NCBI RefSeq assembly: GCF_000717995.1
Contig: NZ_JODM01000008.1
Location: forward strand, 1-64,000
DNA from: Streptomyces violaceorubidus
GTDB taxonomy: Bacteria; Actinomycetota; Actinomycetes; Streptomycetales; Streptomycetaceae
Reading direction: 5' to 3'
Length of the DNA: 64,000 nucleotides
Position numbers and translations under genes: made by a program. How positions within the stretch are numbered: position 1 is the first letter of the stretch; each line of letters opens with the position of its first letter. The notes beneath the pieces were generated by a model. It was not told the origin of the DNA. It saw nothing but the letters and a program-made list of their open reading frames with translations, and made no database searches. Below, piece by piece: positions 17,153 through 27,000 of the stretch.

Positions 17153-17193
17153 CGCAGACAGGGCCTTCCGTGCTGTTGGTCCCTCGACGACAC

Positions 17194-17214
17194 CACATGC
17201 CGTTACGGCATGTG
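17194..17214. promoter_or_regulatory. 21-bp perfect palindrome, likely MerR operator
   Basis: CACATGCCG-TTA-CGGCATGTG: two perfect 9-bp arms around TTA, located 41 bp upstream of the MerR gene. MerR regulators bind such dyads within the spacer of their promoters. Confidence 0.75.
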
Positions 17215-17383
17215 CAACTCCCCCATGGGCGAGTCACCGCAAGCGGAACGAACGAGTTCGCCTAGATCTCCGTCATGGTCATGAAGTGACCGGGAGCCAC
17301 GTCCGAGGTCGGAAACGCCCGTGGGTGATGCGCCACCCGGTGAGGCGGAGCGCGCACGTTCCAGAGAGAGAAGGGCCCCACTG

Positions 17384-17806
17384 ATGCGAATAAGCCAGTC
17401 AAGCCGACGAAACCCCGCAAAGTCGACGCGGTTGCGGCAGTTGCCGTGGTACTCGGGCATGGTCTTGGTCACGGCAGTGCTGATGACCGCCTGCACCGCG
17501 CAGGACGGTGGTGGGGAGGCCGAAGGCTCGTGCGCGATCGTCGCCCTGTACGGGGGCCGTACCTATACGCAGGTGGCCGACGTCGATTTCACCGTCGGCC
17601 AAGCGCTTGGCCCGGCCGAGTTCCCGCCCTGTGATGACACGCCGGGCCACGACGACGATGCGGCAAGGTCCGAACCGGTCACGGCCCATGCCGTCGACGG
17701 CGTGAATCCACGGATGGCCATCGCGGTGCGGTACGCCTCGGACCAGGTTTTGCTCCTTGCTGTCCCATCCGCGGGCAGCCTGCCTCCAGAGGTCAAGGCC
17801 CGGTAG
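17384..17806 (+). CDS. Small putative lipoprotein
   Basis: A 140-residue protein if started at the ATG at 17384 (AGAGAGAAGGG upstream). A basic region is followed by SGMVLVTAVLMTAC, a lipobox-like end at about residue 37. An ATG at 17459 would give a shorter signal directly. The mature part is acidic, with ALYGGRTYTQVADVDFTVG and RMAIAVRYASDQVLLLAVP. The family is unknown. It is downstream of, and divergent from, the MerR gene. Confidence 0.6.
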   Translation: MRISQSSRRNPAKSTRLRQLPWYSGMVLVTAVLMTACTAQDGGGEAEGSCAIVALYGGRTYTQVADVDFTVGQALGPAEFPPCDDTPGHDDDAARSEPVTAHAVDGVNPRMAIAVRYASDQVLLLAVPSAGSLPPEVKAR

Positions 17807-18032
17807 GGCGGCCGGCCACCCGGCGTCGTCCCGGTTCCCGTGCGGCGTCGCGGGCCGCTGCCCGTCGCGGGCGGGGTCGTTCGACCGGAGTCGGATCGTG
17901 TCTGGAGGTGGCGGAGCGCAGGCGTCGGTGCCATTGAAGGTTCCCCGGTGAGGAAACGGTCGACGACCGGGAACGGACGCACTGCCGAGAAACCGGGCGA
18001 TCTCGAACTTTGATTCGATTACCATCGCACCC

Positions 18033-19046
18033 GTGCATGAGAACCCACCTACTCGGCGGCGTGGCCGCTCCCGCCGGGAGCAACGACGTCGCCGCAGGGA
18101 CAGGCGACGCCACATGACGTGGACGGTGACGTCGGCCGTGATCCTGACCGGCGGCGCCACCTATGCCATCACCGGGACCGACTCCGCCGAGTCGTCCTCG
18201 TCCACCCGGGCGAAGGCTCCGTCCCCACCGGCCGTCTCGGCCCGGGCGAAGGCGGGCGAGGCGCCTGCGGACGCACCGGAACCGTCGCCGTCGCCCACCT
18301 CGACACGGAAACCGTTCGATCTCGGACCGGCTCTGGCGCCCGTGACCGCGCTCTTCGGCGACAACCGGATGTCCGTGGCGATGCTGGACGTCAGGAGCGG
18401 TGCCATGGCGACGTACGGACACGATGCCTTCGACACCGCCAGCATCGTGAAGGTGGACATCCTGGCGACGCTGCTGCTTCAGGCCCAGGACCAGGGGCGC
18501 AGGTTGAGCACCGAGGAGCGCGCCCAGTCCGCTGCCATGATCCAGAAGAGCGACAACGTCTCCACCAGTGCCCTGTGGACCCGGATCGGCAGTGCCTCCG
18601 GACTCGACGCGGCCAACGAACGGCTCGGCCTGACCCGGACACAGGGCGGTGGGGGGACCGTCTGGGGCATCACCCAGACCACAGCGGAAGACCAGATACG
18701 CCTGCTCCAGGCCGTGTTCGGCGACGAGTCGCCCCTGAGCGAGGCGTCGCGTGCCTACATCCAGGACTTGATGCGGCACGTCGTGGGAAGCCAGACCTGG
18801 GGCGTGTCCGCAGCGGCCGACTCGGGCACGACCGCACTGAAGAACGGGTGGCTCAAGCGGACTCAGACCAAGAAATGGGTTGTCAACAGCATCGGTCGGA
18901 TAGAGCGTGAAGGCCGCGTCTATCTGATGGCGGTGCTGCTCAACGGCTGCAGCACCCAGGAGGTCGGCATCAGCATCGTGGAGCAGGCAACGCGTGCGTC
19001 CGCGGCGGCGTTCTCCCGAAGAGTCAGGGAGAAGTCCGCCACCTGA
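18033..19046 (+). CDS. Membrane-anchored serine hydrolase (beta-lactamase class A fold)
   Basis: A 337-residue protein. An unusually Arg-rich start (residues 8-27) precedes one membrane segment (MTWTVTSAVILTGGATYAI), then a Ser/Pro/Ala-rich linker and a catalytic domain from about residue 96. The three penicillin-binding motifs are visible: S137-I-V-K140, S173-D-N175 and a weak third box K270-N-G272 in place of K-T-G. This pattern is shared by class A beta-lactamases and related exported hydrolases of Streptomyces that often lack lactamase activity. GTG start at 18033. It acts outside the membrane. Confidence 0.75.
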   Translation: MHENPPTRRRGRSRREQRRRRRDRRRHMTWTVTSAVILTGGATYAITGTDSAESSSSTRAKAPSPPAVSARAKAGEAPADAPEPSPSPTSTRKPFDLGPALAPVTALFGDNRMSVAMLDVRSGAMATYGHDAFDTASIVKVDILATLLLQAQDQGRRLSTEERAQSAAMIQKSDNVSTSALWTRIGSASGLDAANERLGLTRTQGGGGTVWGITQTTAEDQIRLLQAVFGDESPLSEASRAYIQDLMRHVVGSQTWGVSAAADSGTTALKNGWLKRTQTKKWVVNSIGRIEREGRVYLMAVLLNGCSTQEVGISIVEQATRASAAAFSRRVREKSAT

Positions 19047-19091
19047 CGCCCCGCCCAGGGCCTGCGCTCGCAGGACCTCGTTGGCCGCGGG

Positions 19092-19643
19092 TCAGCGGAG
19101 GGAGTGTCCCGCTACGGGCCCGCACACGTAGTTGCCCGGCTCGGCGGGGTCGTCACTGATCCAGAACTGGATCCACAGCGCGGCGAACTCGGATCGGCTG
19201 AGGTGGCCGTCGGCATCCTGGTCGAGGCGGTCGAACACGTCTCCGGTCGCGATCCCCTGCCCGTGCCACAGGTCGATGAGCCGCTGGTGCTCGTTCCTCG
19301 AGATGCGGCCGTCGCCGTTCTCGTCCACCGCGTCGAAGACCGTGTCGGCGGTGGCGGCCACCGCGTCCTGCATGGTGGGCAGCCGGTCGACCATGGCGAG
19401 GAGGTCGTCCATGTCGATCCGGCCGTCGTTGTCCGTGTCGACGGCCTGCGAGAGGTGCTGCCACCACCCGAGCAACACGTCCTCCACCCGCGCGGCCAGT
19501 TCGCCGTCCGCCCGCACGCGGGGCAGCCGGCCCCACCGGGTCGCGAGGGCCGCGAAGTCCTCCTCCTCCAGGCAGCCGTCGCCGTTCACGTCGAAGGCGT
19601 TGAACATGTCCTGCAGCTTGGTCCGCTGAAACTCACTGGCCAT
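19092..19643 (-). CDS. EF-hand calcium-binding protein
   Basis: A 183-residue soluble protein with four EF-hand loops: DVNGDGCLEEED, DTDNDGRIDMDD, DENGDGRISRNE and DQDADGHLSRSE. Each has Asp at positions 1, 3 and 5 (or Asn) and an acidic residue at 12, so all look able to bind calcium. It resembles calerythrin/CabC-type calcium buffers of actinomycetes. The ATG at 19643 (MASEFQ) is preferred over the upstream frame to 19685 because of the GAGAAGGGG before it. No signal peptide, so cytoplasmic. Confidence 0.85.
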   Translation of the reverse strand: MASEFQRTKLQDMFNAFDVNGDGCLEEEDFAALATRWGRLPRVRADGELAARVEDVLLGWWQHLSQAVDTDNDGRIDMDDLLAMVDRLPTMQDAVAATADTVFDAVDENGDGRISRNEHQRLIDLWHGQGIATGDVFDRLDQDADGHLSRSEFAALWIQFWISDDPAEPGNYVCGPVAGHSLR

Positions 19644-19875
19644 CACAAGCCCCTTCTCTCGCGGTGCTGAAAGGATGCTGTCCACGCCCGTCGGCCACCC
19701 AACAGCGTGTGGGAGCGCGAGATGTCACAGCGGCGCCCCCGGGCGCCCTGCCCGAGCGCCGAGCGCCGGTTTGAACGCGTGGCACGCCCTTCGAGGGTGG
19801 CCGCCGGTGCCCGCGATGCGGCTGGGGGGCGGGCCGGGGCTGCCATGACGGCCGGTCCTCCCGGACGCCGACCGG

Positions 19876-21681
19876 TCAGGCGGCGTCGACGCCGGCCAGG
19901 ACGAGCGGAAGACGGTCGCTCGCGCCCTCGACGAGACGGACCGGGATCTCCCAGTCCTGCTGGTGGACGTGGCAGGCCGGGTACGGGACGTCCGGGTCGT
20001 CGTCGCAGGAGGCGGCCGTCGCGGAGATGTGCAGCACGCCCTCGGGCACCGACGGGTTCAGATCGAGGGAGCGGGACAGGTCGGTGCCCGCGCCCTCGCC
20101 CGCACGCAGCAGTTCGGGCGGGGTGGCGGAGACCAGGAGTCGTGTCGCGGGCCCGTAGCGCAGGTCCGGCTTCTGACCGGCGGGTGCCCGGAAGGCCACC
20201 TCCAGGCGCAGGGTGCCCGGCGCCGTCTCCGTCGTCTCCCGCCGTACGCCGTCGCCTGCCCCCGCGCCCAGGGCCTCCCGCGGCAGCAGGAGCCGGGTCA
20301 GCCGGTGTCGGGCCGATTCGACGACCAGGATGTCGTCGCCGACGACCACGGCGTCACTGGGCTCGCGCAGGTCGGTCGCCAGCGTGCTCACCTCACCGGT
20401 GGGCGGTTCGTAGCGGCGGAGGGCCTGGTTGTAGGTGTCGGCGACGGCCACCGAGCCGTCCGGCAGTGCCGTGACGCCCAGGGGATGCTGGAGCAGTGCC
20501 TGGGCGGCGGGGCCGTCGCGGTACCCGAAGTCGAAGAGTCCGGTACCCACCGCCGTGCGGACCGTGCCTGCAAGGTCCACCCAACGCAGGGCGGAGGTCT
20601 CGGAGTCGGCCACCCAGAGCCGCTCCTCCGTCGCCGACAGCCCGGACGGCTGCGCGAACCAGGCCTCGGGGCCGGGCCCGTCGACGAGTCCCTCGTTGCC
20701 GGTCCCGGCGGTGACGGTGACACTCCCGTCCCGCGGATCGTAGGCCCAGAGCTGGTGCACCCCGGCCATGGCGATCCACACCCGGCCGTTCCACAGGGCG
20801 ACGTCCCAGGGCGAGGAGAGGCTCACGGCGCGGGCGGCTCCGCGGGTGGGCTCGCCCGGTCTCCGCTGCCTGCCGGTCCCGGCCAGGGTGGTGACCTCGC
20901 CGGTGACCGGCTCGTACCGGCGCAGTGCGTGGTTGACGGTGTCGGCGACGACCACCGAGCCGTCGCCGAGCAGCGTGAGTCCCTGCGGCTCGCTGAACGA
21001 GGCCCTCTCGGCCGGGCCGTCCGCGAAGCCCCGTCTCCCGCTTCCGATCCGCCGCACGACGGTCTCCGCGTCCTCGGCGAGCTCCACCAGTTGATGCCGG
21101 GTGGTGTCGCTGACCAGGAAGGTGCCGGAGGGCAGCGACACGGCCCTGCCGGGGAAGCGCAGGATCGTCGGCTCCGGCTCCGGCGCCACGTACGGGGCGT
21201 CGCCGCGCCGCAGAGTGCCCTTGGCCGTATGCCTGGTCTCCAACTCCTCGACCAGCCGCTGGATGGCGGGGGCGTGTCCCTCGCCCGCGTACTGGGCGAC
21301 GACGTAACCCTCGGGATCGATCACGGCGAGGGTGGGCCAGGCACGTACGGCGTACTGCTGCCACGTCACCCGGTCCGGGTCGTCCAGGACGGGATGCTCG
21401 ACGCCGTAGCGCTCGACGGCGTCCAGGACGGCCCGGTGTTCGGCCTCGTGCGGGAACTTGGGCGAGTGCACGCCCACGATCACCACGGTGTCCCTGTGCG
21501 TCTCCTCCAGCTCGCGCAGTTCGTCCAGGGCGTGCAGGCAGTTGACGCAGCAGAAGGTCCAGAAGTCGAGGACCACGATCCGTCCGCGAAGCGCCGCGAG
21601 ACTCAGCTCCTGGTCACCGGTGTTGATCCAGCCGCCCCTGCCCACCAGCTCGGGGGCGCGGACCCGTGCACGCTTTGCCAT
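19876..21681 (-). CDS. Thioredoxin-like domain fused to NHL beta-propeller
   Basis: A 601-residue protein. Residues about 25-150 form a thioredoxin-like domain with FWTFCCVNCLH (redox pair C45 and C48, AhpC/TlpA style) and the cis-proline region AWPTLAVID. From about residue 180 come NHL repeats such as GLTLLGDGSVVVADTVNHALRRY and GVTALPDGSVAVADTYNQALRRY, each about 50 residues. The tail is a beta-rich domain ending in HVHQQDWEIPVRL. No signal peptide is seen. Family members are widespread in actinobacteria with unclear function, probably thiol redox. Confidence 0.85.
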   Translation of the reverse strand: MAKRARVRAPELVGRGGWINTGDQELSLAALRGRIVVLDFWTFCCVNCLHALDELRELEETHRDTVVIVGVHSPKFPHEAEHRAVLDAVERYGVEHPVLDDPDRVTWQQYAVRAWPTLAVIDPEGYVVAQYAGEGHAPAIQRLVEELETRHTAKGTLRRGDAPYVAPEPEPTILRFPGRAVSLPSGTFLVSDTTRHQLVELAEDAETVVRRIGSGRRGFADGPAERASFSEPQGLTLLGDGSVVVADTVNHALRRYEPVTGEVTTLAGTGRQRRPGEPTRGAARAVSLSSPWDVALWNGRVWIAMAGVHQLWAYDPRDGSVTVTAGTGNEGLVDGPGPEAWFAQPSGLSATEERLWVADSETSALRWVDLAGTVRTAVGTGLFDFGYRDGPAAQALLQHPLGVTALPDGSVAVADTYNQALRRYEPPTGEVSTLATDLREPSDAVVVGDDILVVESARHRLTRLLLPREALGAGAGDGVRRETTETAPGTLRLEVAFRAPAGQKPDLRYGPATRLLVSATPPELLRAGEGAGTDLSRSLDLNPSVPEGVLHISATAASCDDDPDVPYPACHVHQQDWEIPVRLVEGASDRLPLVLAGVDAA

Positions 21682-21809
21682 GCCTCAAGCCAATCACACC
21701 GCTCGCACTCCGCCCCTGGCCGGAGGGGGGCCGTTTCGGCAGTGGCCGGGGGGTGGTGAGGGCCACGGCGAATCTCCCTCGGTCGTCTTTCCGCGACGGC
21801 CGGAAGTCC

Positions 21810-22019
21810 TCAGGGGGCGTACCCCCGGGCTGTGACGAACGCGGCGATCTCCGCCACGCAGGGGAATCCGGGATCGAGCCGGATCCGACCGCGAAAGCCT
21901 GGATCCGCCGCGGGCTGGATCTCCAGCCGGTGGGTCCGCTTGAACTCCTTGCCGTACTGGTCCCCTACCGACGTCACGGCGTGCCAGGCACCCGCGATCA
22001 CGTCCCAGGCCGGGACCAC
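21810..22019 (-). CDS. Small hypothetical protein
   Basis: A 69-residue protein from a GTG at 22017-22019 with GAAGGGG before it; the frame stays open to 22283 but that part is antisense to a LacI relic. It contains KEFKRTHRLEIQPAADPGFR and CVAEIAAFVTARGYAP, which looks like real protein. No family recognised. A 14-bp direct duplication (GTGGCTCTTGGAAG twice) lies just upstream. Confidence 0.4.
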   Translation of the reverse strand: MVPAWDVIAGAWHAVTSVGDQYGKEFKRTHRLEIQPAADPGFRGRIRLDPGFPCVAEIAAFVTARGYAP

Positions 22020-22128
22020 GGGAACATCCCCTTCCAAGAGCCACCTTCCAAGAGCCACGCGAGCCCTTCCTCCCAGACGACGCCCCAGGTCGTCAGTCCA
22101 CCGACGGCGCCCTGCCGGCCTTGCGCAC

Positions 22129-22345
22129 ACCACGCCCTTCGTCCTCGTCGACCGCCGGACCGACGCCGGGCACACCTCCGTCACCTGCGTCGACCGGCTG
22201 GGCGGACGGCTGGTCGCGGAGCACCTGCTGAGCCTGGGCCACACCTCCGTCGGCGTCATCGCCGGAGAACCCTTCGCCAGCACCAGGCCCGATCGGGCCC
22301 GGGGCTTCGTCGACCACTACCGGCACGCGGGGGTGCCTCTGACAC
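22129..22345 (+). pseudogene. LacI-family regulator fragment (effector domain)
   Basis: The plus frame reads FVLVDRRT, then VTCVDRLGGRLVAEHLLSLG, GVIAGEPFASTRPDRARGF and YRHAGVPL. This is the central effector-binding segment of LacI/GalR repressors (normally VD-D---G---A--HL---GH--I--I-G). The DNA-binding domain upstream and the remaining effector domain downstream are missing, so it is a relic. Confidence 0.65.
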
Positions 22346-22784
22346 CGGGCCGTCGAACTGCTCATCCGGGGCGCCCCTGCCTGAGCATGGACGGGCGTGA
22401 CCCCACTGGGTTAACACCGTGTGCATCGTATGGTGTCCGAACGCTGAACTACGCTGCGACAGCCGGCTCATCATTTCTCCATGACCGCTCCCATTTTTTG
22501 GTGGAGGAGCCCGCACGCAGAGGAGTGAAGGAGCGAACCGGTCATGGGTTACGTGAGGACAGCTCGGTCGCGGCATTGGGTGCGTGGGCTTACGGACGCG
22601 CGCCGCGCTCCCCGCGTCGACGACGGGCGTCTTGCGTCGCAAGGACGACGACCCCGGCGGCGAAGGCGACGGGTCCGCCGTAGAGCAGTGGAGGACCCAC
22701 GTCGGAAATGGAGGTCAAGGGCCGAGACGCGGGTGAGTCGCCGTTGGCTGTCGTGCCGGGCCTGTGCGCACGACCGCCATGAGT
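22346..22784. other. Intergenic stretch without a supported gene
   Basis: About 440 bp after the LacI relic; only Arg-rich shadow frames are present. Confidence 0.45.
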
Positions 22785-23063
22785 TCATCCGAGGTGTCGT
22801 CCGGACGTGGTCCTGATCCGCCGGTAGGTCGCGAAGCCGTGCACGGTCACTCCTGCCCAGATGACGGTACTGAGCAACGGCCACCACAGCTCCCGTCCCT
22901 GTGCGCCCTCGACCAGCTTGGCGACCGAGTCCAGCGCCCAGCCAACGGCGAGGAGGAGCGCCGCCCACCTGGCCCACCGCCAGATCGCCATGGTTCCCCG
23001 GGCACGGGATTCCTGCTGAGTCCGTTCCTTGTTCCGAAGGTTCCGAAGTTGCGTGTCCATCAT
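22785..23063 (-). CDS. Small two-helix membrane protein
   Basis: A 92-residue protein if started at the ATG at 23063 (GAAGAG upstream). A charged N-terminus (residues 1-25) is followed by WARWAALLLAVGWALDSVAKLV and WWPLLSTVIWAGVTVHGFA, two membrane spans, and a short basic tail. Function unknown. Confidence 0.55.
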   Translation of the reverse strand: MMDTQLRNLRNKERTQQESRARGTMAIWRWARWAALLLAVGWALDSVAKLVEGAQGRELWWPLLSTVIWAGVTVHGFATYRRIRTTSGRHLG

Positions 23064-23223
23064 GACTCTTCGTCTGCCCGTCATCCGGCGTCGTCTGCCC
23101 GCCCTCGCAAGGAAGGCCGGAAAGCAACGGGTGCCACTCGGCCGTCCGCCAGGTCGGTGGGTAGTCCACTGCTAAAGGATTCGACCACTCGTTACAGCGC
23201 GAGCCGTCGACTGTCTGGATGGC

Positions 23224-23412
23224 ATGACCGACTCACTGAAATCGAAGACCCACGCCGCCGATCCGGTCGTCCTCATCAAGACCTGCACCGTGCCGGCGGA
23301 GGAGGATCGTGAATGGCCCGCCGAGCTCAAGCACCTGTTCGACGCCCCCGGACTCCACATCATGTCCGAGCCCGCCGGTTATCGCGTCGTCGTGGAGTTC
23401 CGCTCTTCCTGA
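23224..23412 (+). CDS. Small hypothetical protein
   Basis: A 62-residue protein with strongly GC-biased third positions, which supports real coding. It contains PVVLIKTCTVPAEEDREWP and ends GYRVVVEFRSS. No family, signal peptide or membrane span is seen, and no strong ribosome site precedes the ATG. Could be a truncated remnant. Confidence 0.4.
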   Translation: MTDSLKSKTHAADPVVLIKTCTVPAEEDREWPAELKHLFDAPGLHIMSEPAGYRVVVEFRSS

Positions 23413-24006
23413 TGAGCACGACCGCCGTGTCACCGTGAGGACCCGCGCCGCCGGTGAGCGAGTCACAACACACGGTATGCAGCCAGGCCATCTCTCGTGG
23501 CACTTACAACCAACTTCCTTCTATAGACGTCCCGCCTCCAGTCCTCTTGCGCCGGCGCGGCCTCCCACGGCCGCTTGTCGCGCGCCTTGATGCCCCATAT
23601 TCCTCGACAAGGAGCATCACCTCGCACAAGTCACGAAGGGCAGTCGCTCTGCCCGTCGGTATCACGGGCCCCTCCAGCGACGTGACTCGGGGCGGCCACG
23701 ACCTCGCGCGGCCGTCGCGAGGCTGTCGGCGGTCCCGGCGCCGCATCGGTTTCCGCCATCGCTCTTCCGCCGCTGACCCGTACGGCGCGAAACAGCCGGT
23801 GCGCCTTGCGTACCGTACGCCGGAACACTCGGACTACACACGGTGCAGCGCGTCGCGCTTGCGGAGGGATGCGCCTTTTGCATCGTGTCCACTTGGCGAC
23901 ATGGCGCAGAAGTGCCAAAGGGGTGTCTTTACAGCCTCGCGAGCGGGATGGCTGACTTCGATCGATCCCTGCACATCCAGATCGCATCCCAATCGATGAG
24001 GTTCCT
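23413..24006. other. Intergenic stretch before the subtilase
   Basis: About 590 bp without a recognisable gene. It contains a 13-bp perfect palindrome GCGTACCGTACGC at 23808-23820, possibly an operator, and ends with the GAGG serving the subtilase TTG start. Confidence 0.45.
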
Positions 24007-27000
24007 TTGCCCATCCCCTGGTCCCGCGGACGCGGGCTGACCATCGGCATCGCCGCCCTGTTGGTGCTCACCGCGACGGCTCCGGCCGCCTCGGCCGACC
24101 CGGCGACGATGTCCCCCGCGCCGCCCACTACCCCGGCGGGGCCGACCCGCACCCTGACACTGATCACCGGCGACAAGGTCACCGTGACCGGCGAGGGCGG
24201 CGCGGCGACCGTGTTGTCGGTGACCGATCCGCACGGCAGGAGCGGCGGCGCACATGTGATGTCGGTGGGCTCCGACACCTACGTCTACCCCGAGGCCGCC
24301 GTCCCGTACATCGGGTCGGGAGCCCTGGACAAGCGGCTCTTCAACGTCACGGAGCTGCTCAAGGACGGGTACGACGACGCCCGCGCCGACGGTCTGCCGC
24401 TCATCGTCACCTACACCGACGCGGCGGCCCGCTCGCGCGACGTGAGGACGCCCGAGGGCGCCCGCCGGATCCGGGCGCTCAGCAGCATCCAGGGTGCCGC
24501 CCTTTCCGCGGAGCACTCCCGCGCGGCCGACTTCTGGACCTCGCTCACCGGTACCGGGGACACCGCCGCCGGCGGCTCGGCGGCCCGGTCGGCGGCGTCC
24601 GGGGGCCGGCTGGCCGGCGGCATCGCGAAGGTATGGCTGGACGGCAAGGTGCGGGCCACACTGTCGGACACGACGGCGCAGATAGGGGCCCCGGAGGTCT
24701 GGTCGGGCGGCAACACCGGTGCGGGCGTGGACGTCGCCGTGCTGGACACCGGCATCGACGCGGGCCACCCGGACTTCGCCGGGCGCATCGCCGCCACCGC
24801 GAGTTTCGTGCCGGACCAGGACGTCACCGACCGGAACGGTCACGGCACCCATGTGGCATCCACCGTGGCCGGGACGGGCGCCGCGTCCGGCTGGGTCGAG
24901 AAGGGTGTCGCCCCTGGCGCGTCGCTGCACATCGGCAAGGTCCTCGACAACAGCGGGGGCGGTCAGGATTCCTGGGTCCTCGCCGGGATGGAGTGGGCGG
25001 TCCGCGAACAGCACGCGAAGATCGTCAGCATGAGCCTGGGCGACTCCCCCACCGATGGCACCGATCCGCTCAGCGAGGCGGTAAACCGGCTCAGTGAAGA
25101 GACCGGGGCGCTCTTCGTCGTCGCCGCGGGCAACTCCGGTCCGGAGGCGTACACCGTGGGCTCGCCCGCCGCCGCCGACGCGGCGCTGACGGTGGGTGCG
25201 GTGAACGGTCCCGGCAAGGGCGTCGATCAGCTCGCGGACTTCTCCAGCCGCGGTCCCCGCGTGGGCGACAACGCCATCAAGCCGGACCTGACCGCACCGG
25301 GTGTGGGCGTGCTCGCCGCGCGCTCGCAGTATGCGCCGGAGGGCGAGGGCGCCTACCAGTCCATGTCCGGCACCTCGATGGCCACACCGCATGTGGCGGG
25401 CGCCGCGGCCCTGCTGGCCGCCGAGCACCCCGACTGGACGGGGCAGCGACTCAAGGAGGCGCTGGTCGGCACCACGGCCGGCACCCAGCGCTTCAGCCCG
25501 TTCGAGGCGGGCAGCGGGCGGGTGGACGTCGCCGCCGCGGTGCGCTCGACGCTGCTGGCGTCCGGTGACGCGTTCGCGCAGACGCACTACCCGTACGCCC
25601 CGGGTCAGACCGTCCGCCGGGACGTCACCTACACCAACCTGGGCCCCGCCCCCCTCACGCTGGACCTCGCGCTGAGTCCGGCTCAGCTGCCCGAGGGCCT
25701 GTTCACCCTGTCGGACACGCAGGTGACCGTGCCCGCGCACGGCACCGCGACCGTCGGCGTGATCACACACCTCGACGCGGCCGAGGACAACCGGGCGTAC
25801 GCCACGCGCCTGGTCGCCACCGGCGCCGACGCGGCCGTGCTGGCCCGCACCCCGGTCGGAGTGAACAAGGAGGGCCGTCGGGCGACCCTGACGCTCACGG
25901 CGAAGGACCGCCACGACGAGCCGCTGTCCGGGACCGTCATCCTCAAGGACGTCGAGCGCAACACCGCGCCGGAGATCCACACCGTGGACGCCTCGGGACG
26001 GCTGGACCTCCGGTTGTCCCCGAGCACCTACTCGGTGTGGATGAACTCCGCCGTGCCCGGTGTCGACGGCACGCACACGCTGGGCTTCGCGATGTTCGCC
26101 GCACCCGACGTCGACCTCGGCGCGGACCGCACGGTCGCCTTCGACGCCGACGACCTGCGCAAGGCCGCCGCCGTCACACCACGGCCCACGGCCAACCAGT
26201 TCCTGCGGATCGACCAGTACCGCGGCAACACCGGACTGTTCCCCTTCATGGACAGCTATCTGGCCGAGTACTGGCGCTACGACAGCCTGTGGGTCACCCC
26301 CACGCCCAAGGTGCGGACGGGCTCGTACACCTTCGCGACCCGCTGGCGGCAGATCCAGCCTCCGCTGACGTTCTCGGCGGGCTCACAGACCTTCGACGAC
26401 GTCACGGTCCAGACCCTGTCACCCCGACTGCCCGAGGGCACGCGTGCCGACCGGGCCGTCTGGGCGGGTGACGGCTCTGCGGCCGAGTTCCGCCGGGCCG
26501 GGGTCCGGGATCGCGTCGCGGTCGTACGCCGCAGCGACACGGTGGCCCCGACGGACCAGGCAGCCGCGGCGGCGAGGGCCGGGGCGCGGCAGCTCCTGAT
26601 CCTGAACGACGGGTACGGGAAGTTCGATCCCTGGGCCGACCTGCCGGAGGCCGCTCCGCTGCCGGTGGCGTCGCTGGGCACCGACGACAGCACGCGGCTG
26701 CTGGCCCGGCTCCGCGGGACCGGCACGACCACGCTCCAGGTCGTCTCCCACCCCTCCCCCCGCTACGCCTACGACCTGGTCCGCCACCACGACGGCGCGG
26801 TTCCCCGGGACCCGTCCTACCGACCCGGCCCCGGGGAGCTGGCGCGCGTCGACGAGACGTTCCGCGACACGTCACAGGGCCAAGCGGTGGAGTACCGGCA
26901 GGACATCTCCCTCCTCGGCCGTCCCCTGGGCACCGCGCCCACGCAGGTCCGGTCCCAGGGCGAACTCACCTCGTGGGTCACCGCGGACGACGACGTCCAG

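Noticed and set aside
19963..21759. A 598-codon plus-strand open frame
   Set aside because: It is the exact antisense of the thioredoxin-NHL gene, whose domains are clear; the frame has only Gly/Val/His-rich shadow sequence.
23808..23820. GCGTACCGTACGC palindrome as an operator of a named regulator
   Set aside because: A 13-bp GC-rich palindrome is not rare in such DNA and no regulator gene is adjacent; mentioned only in the intergenic note.
23929..26076. A 715-codon minus-strand open frame
   Set aside because: It lies antisense to the subtilase catalytic region and shows no recognisable motif.
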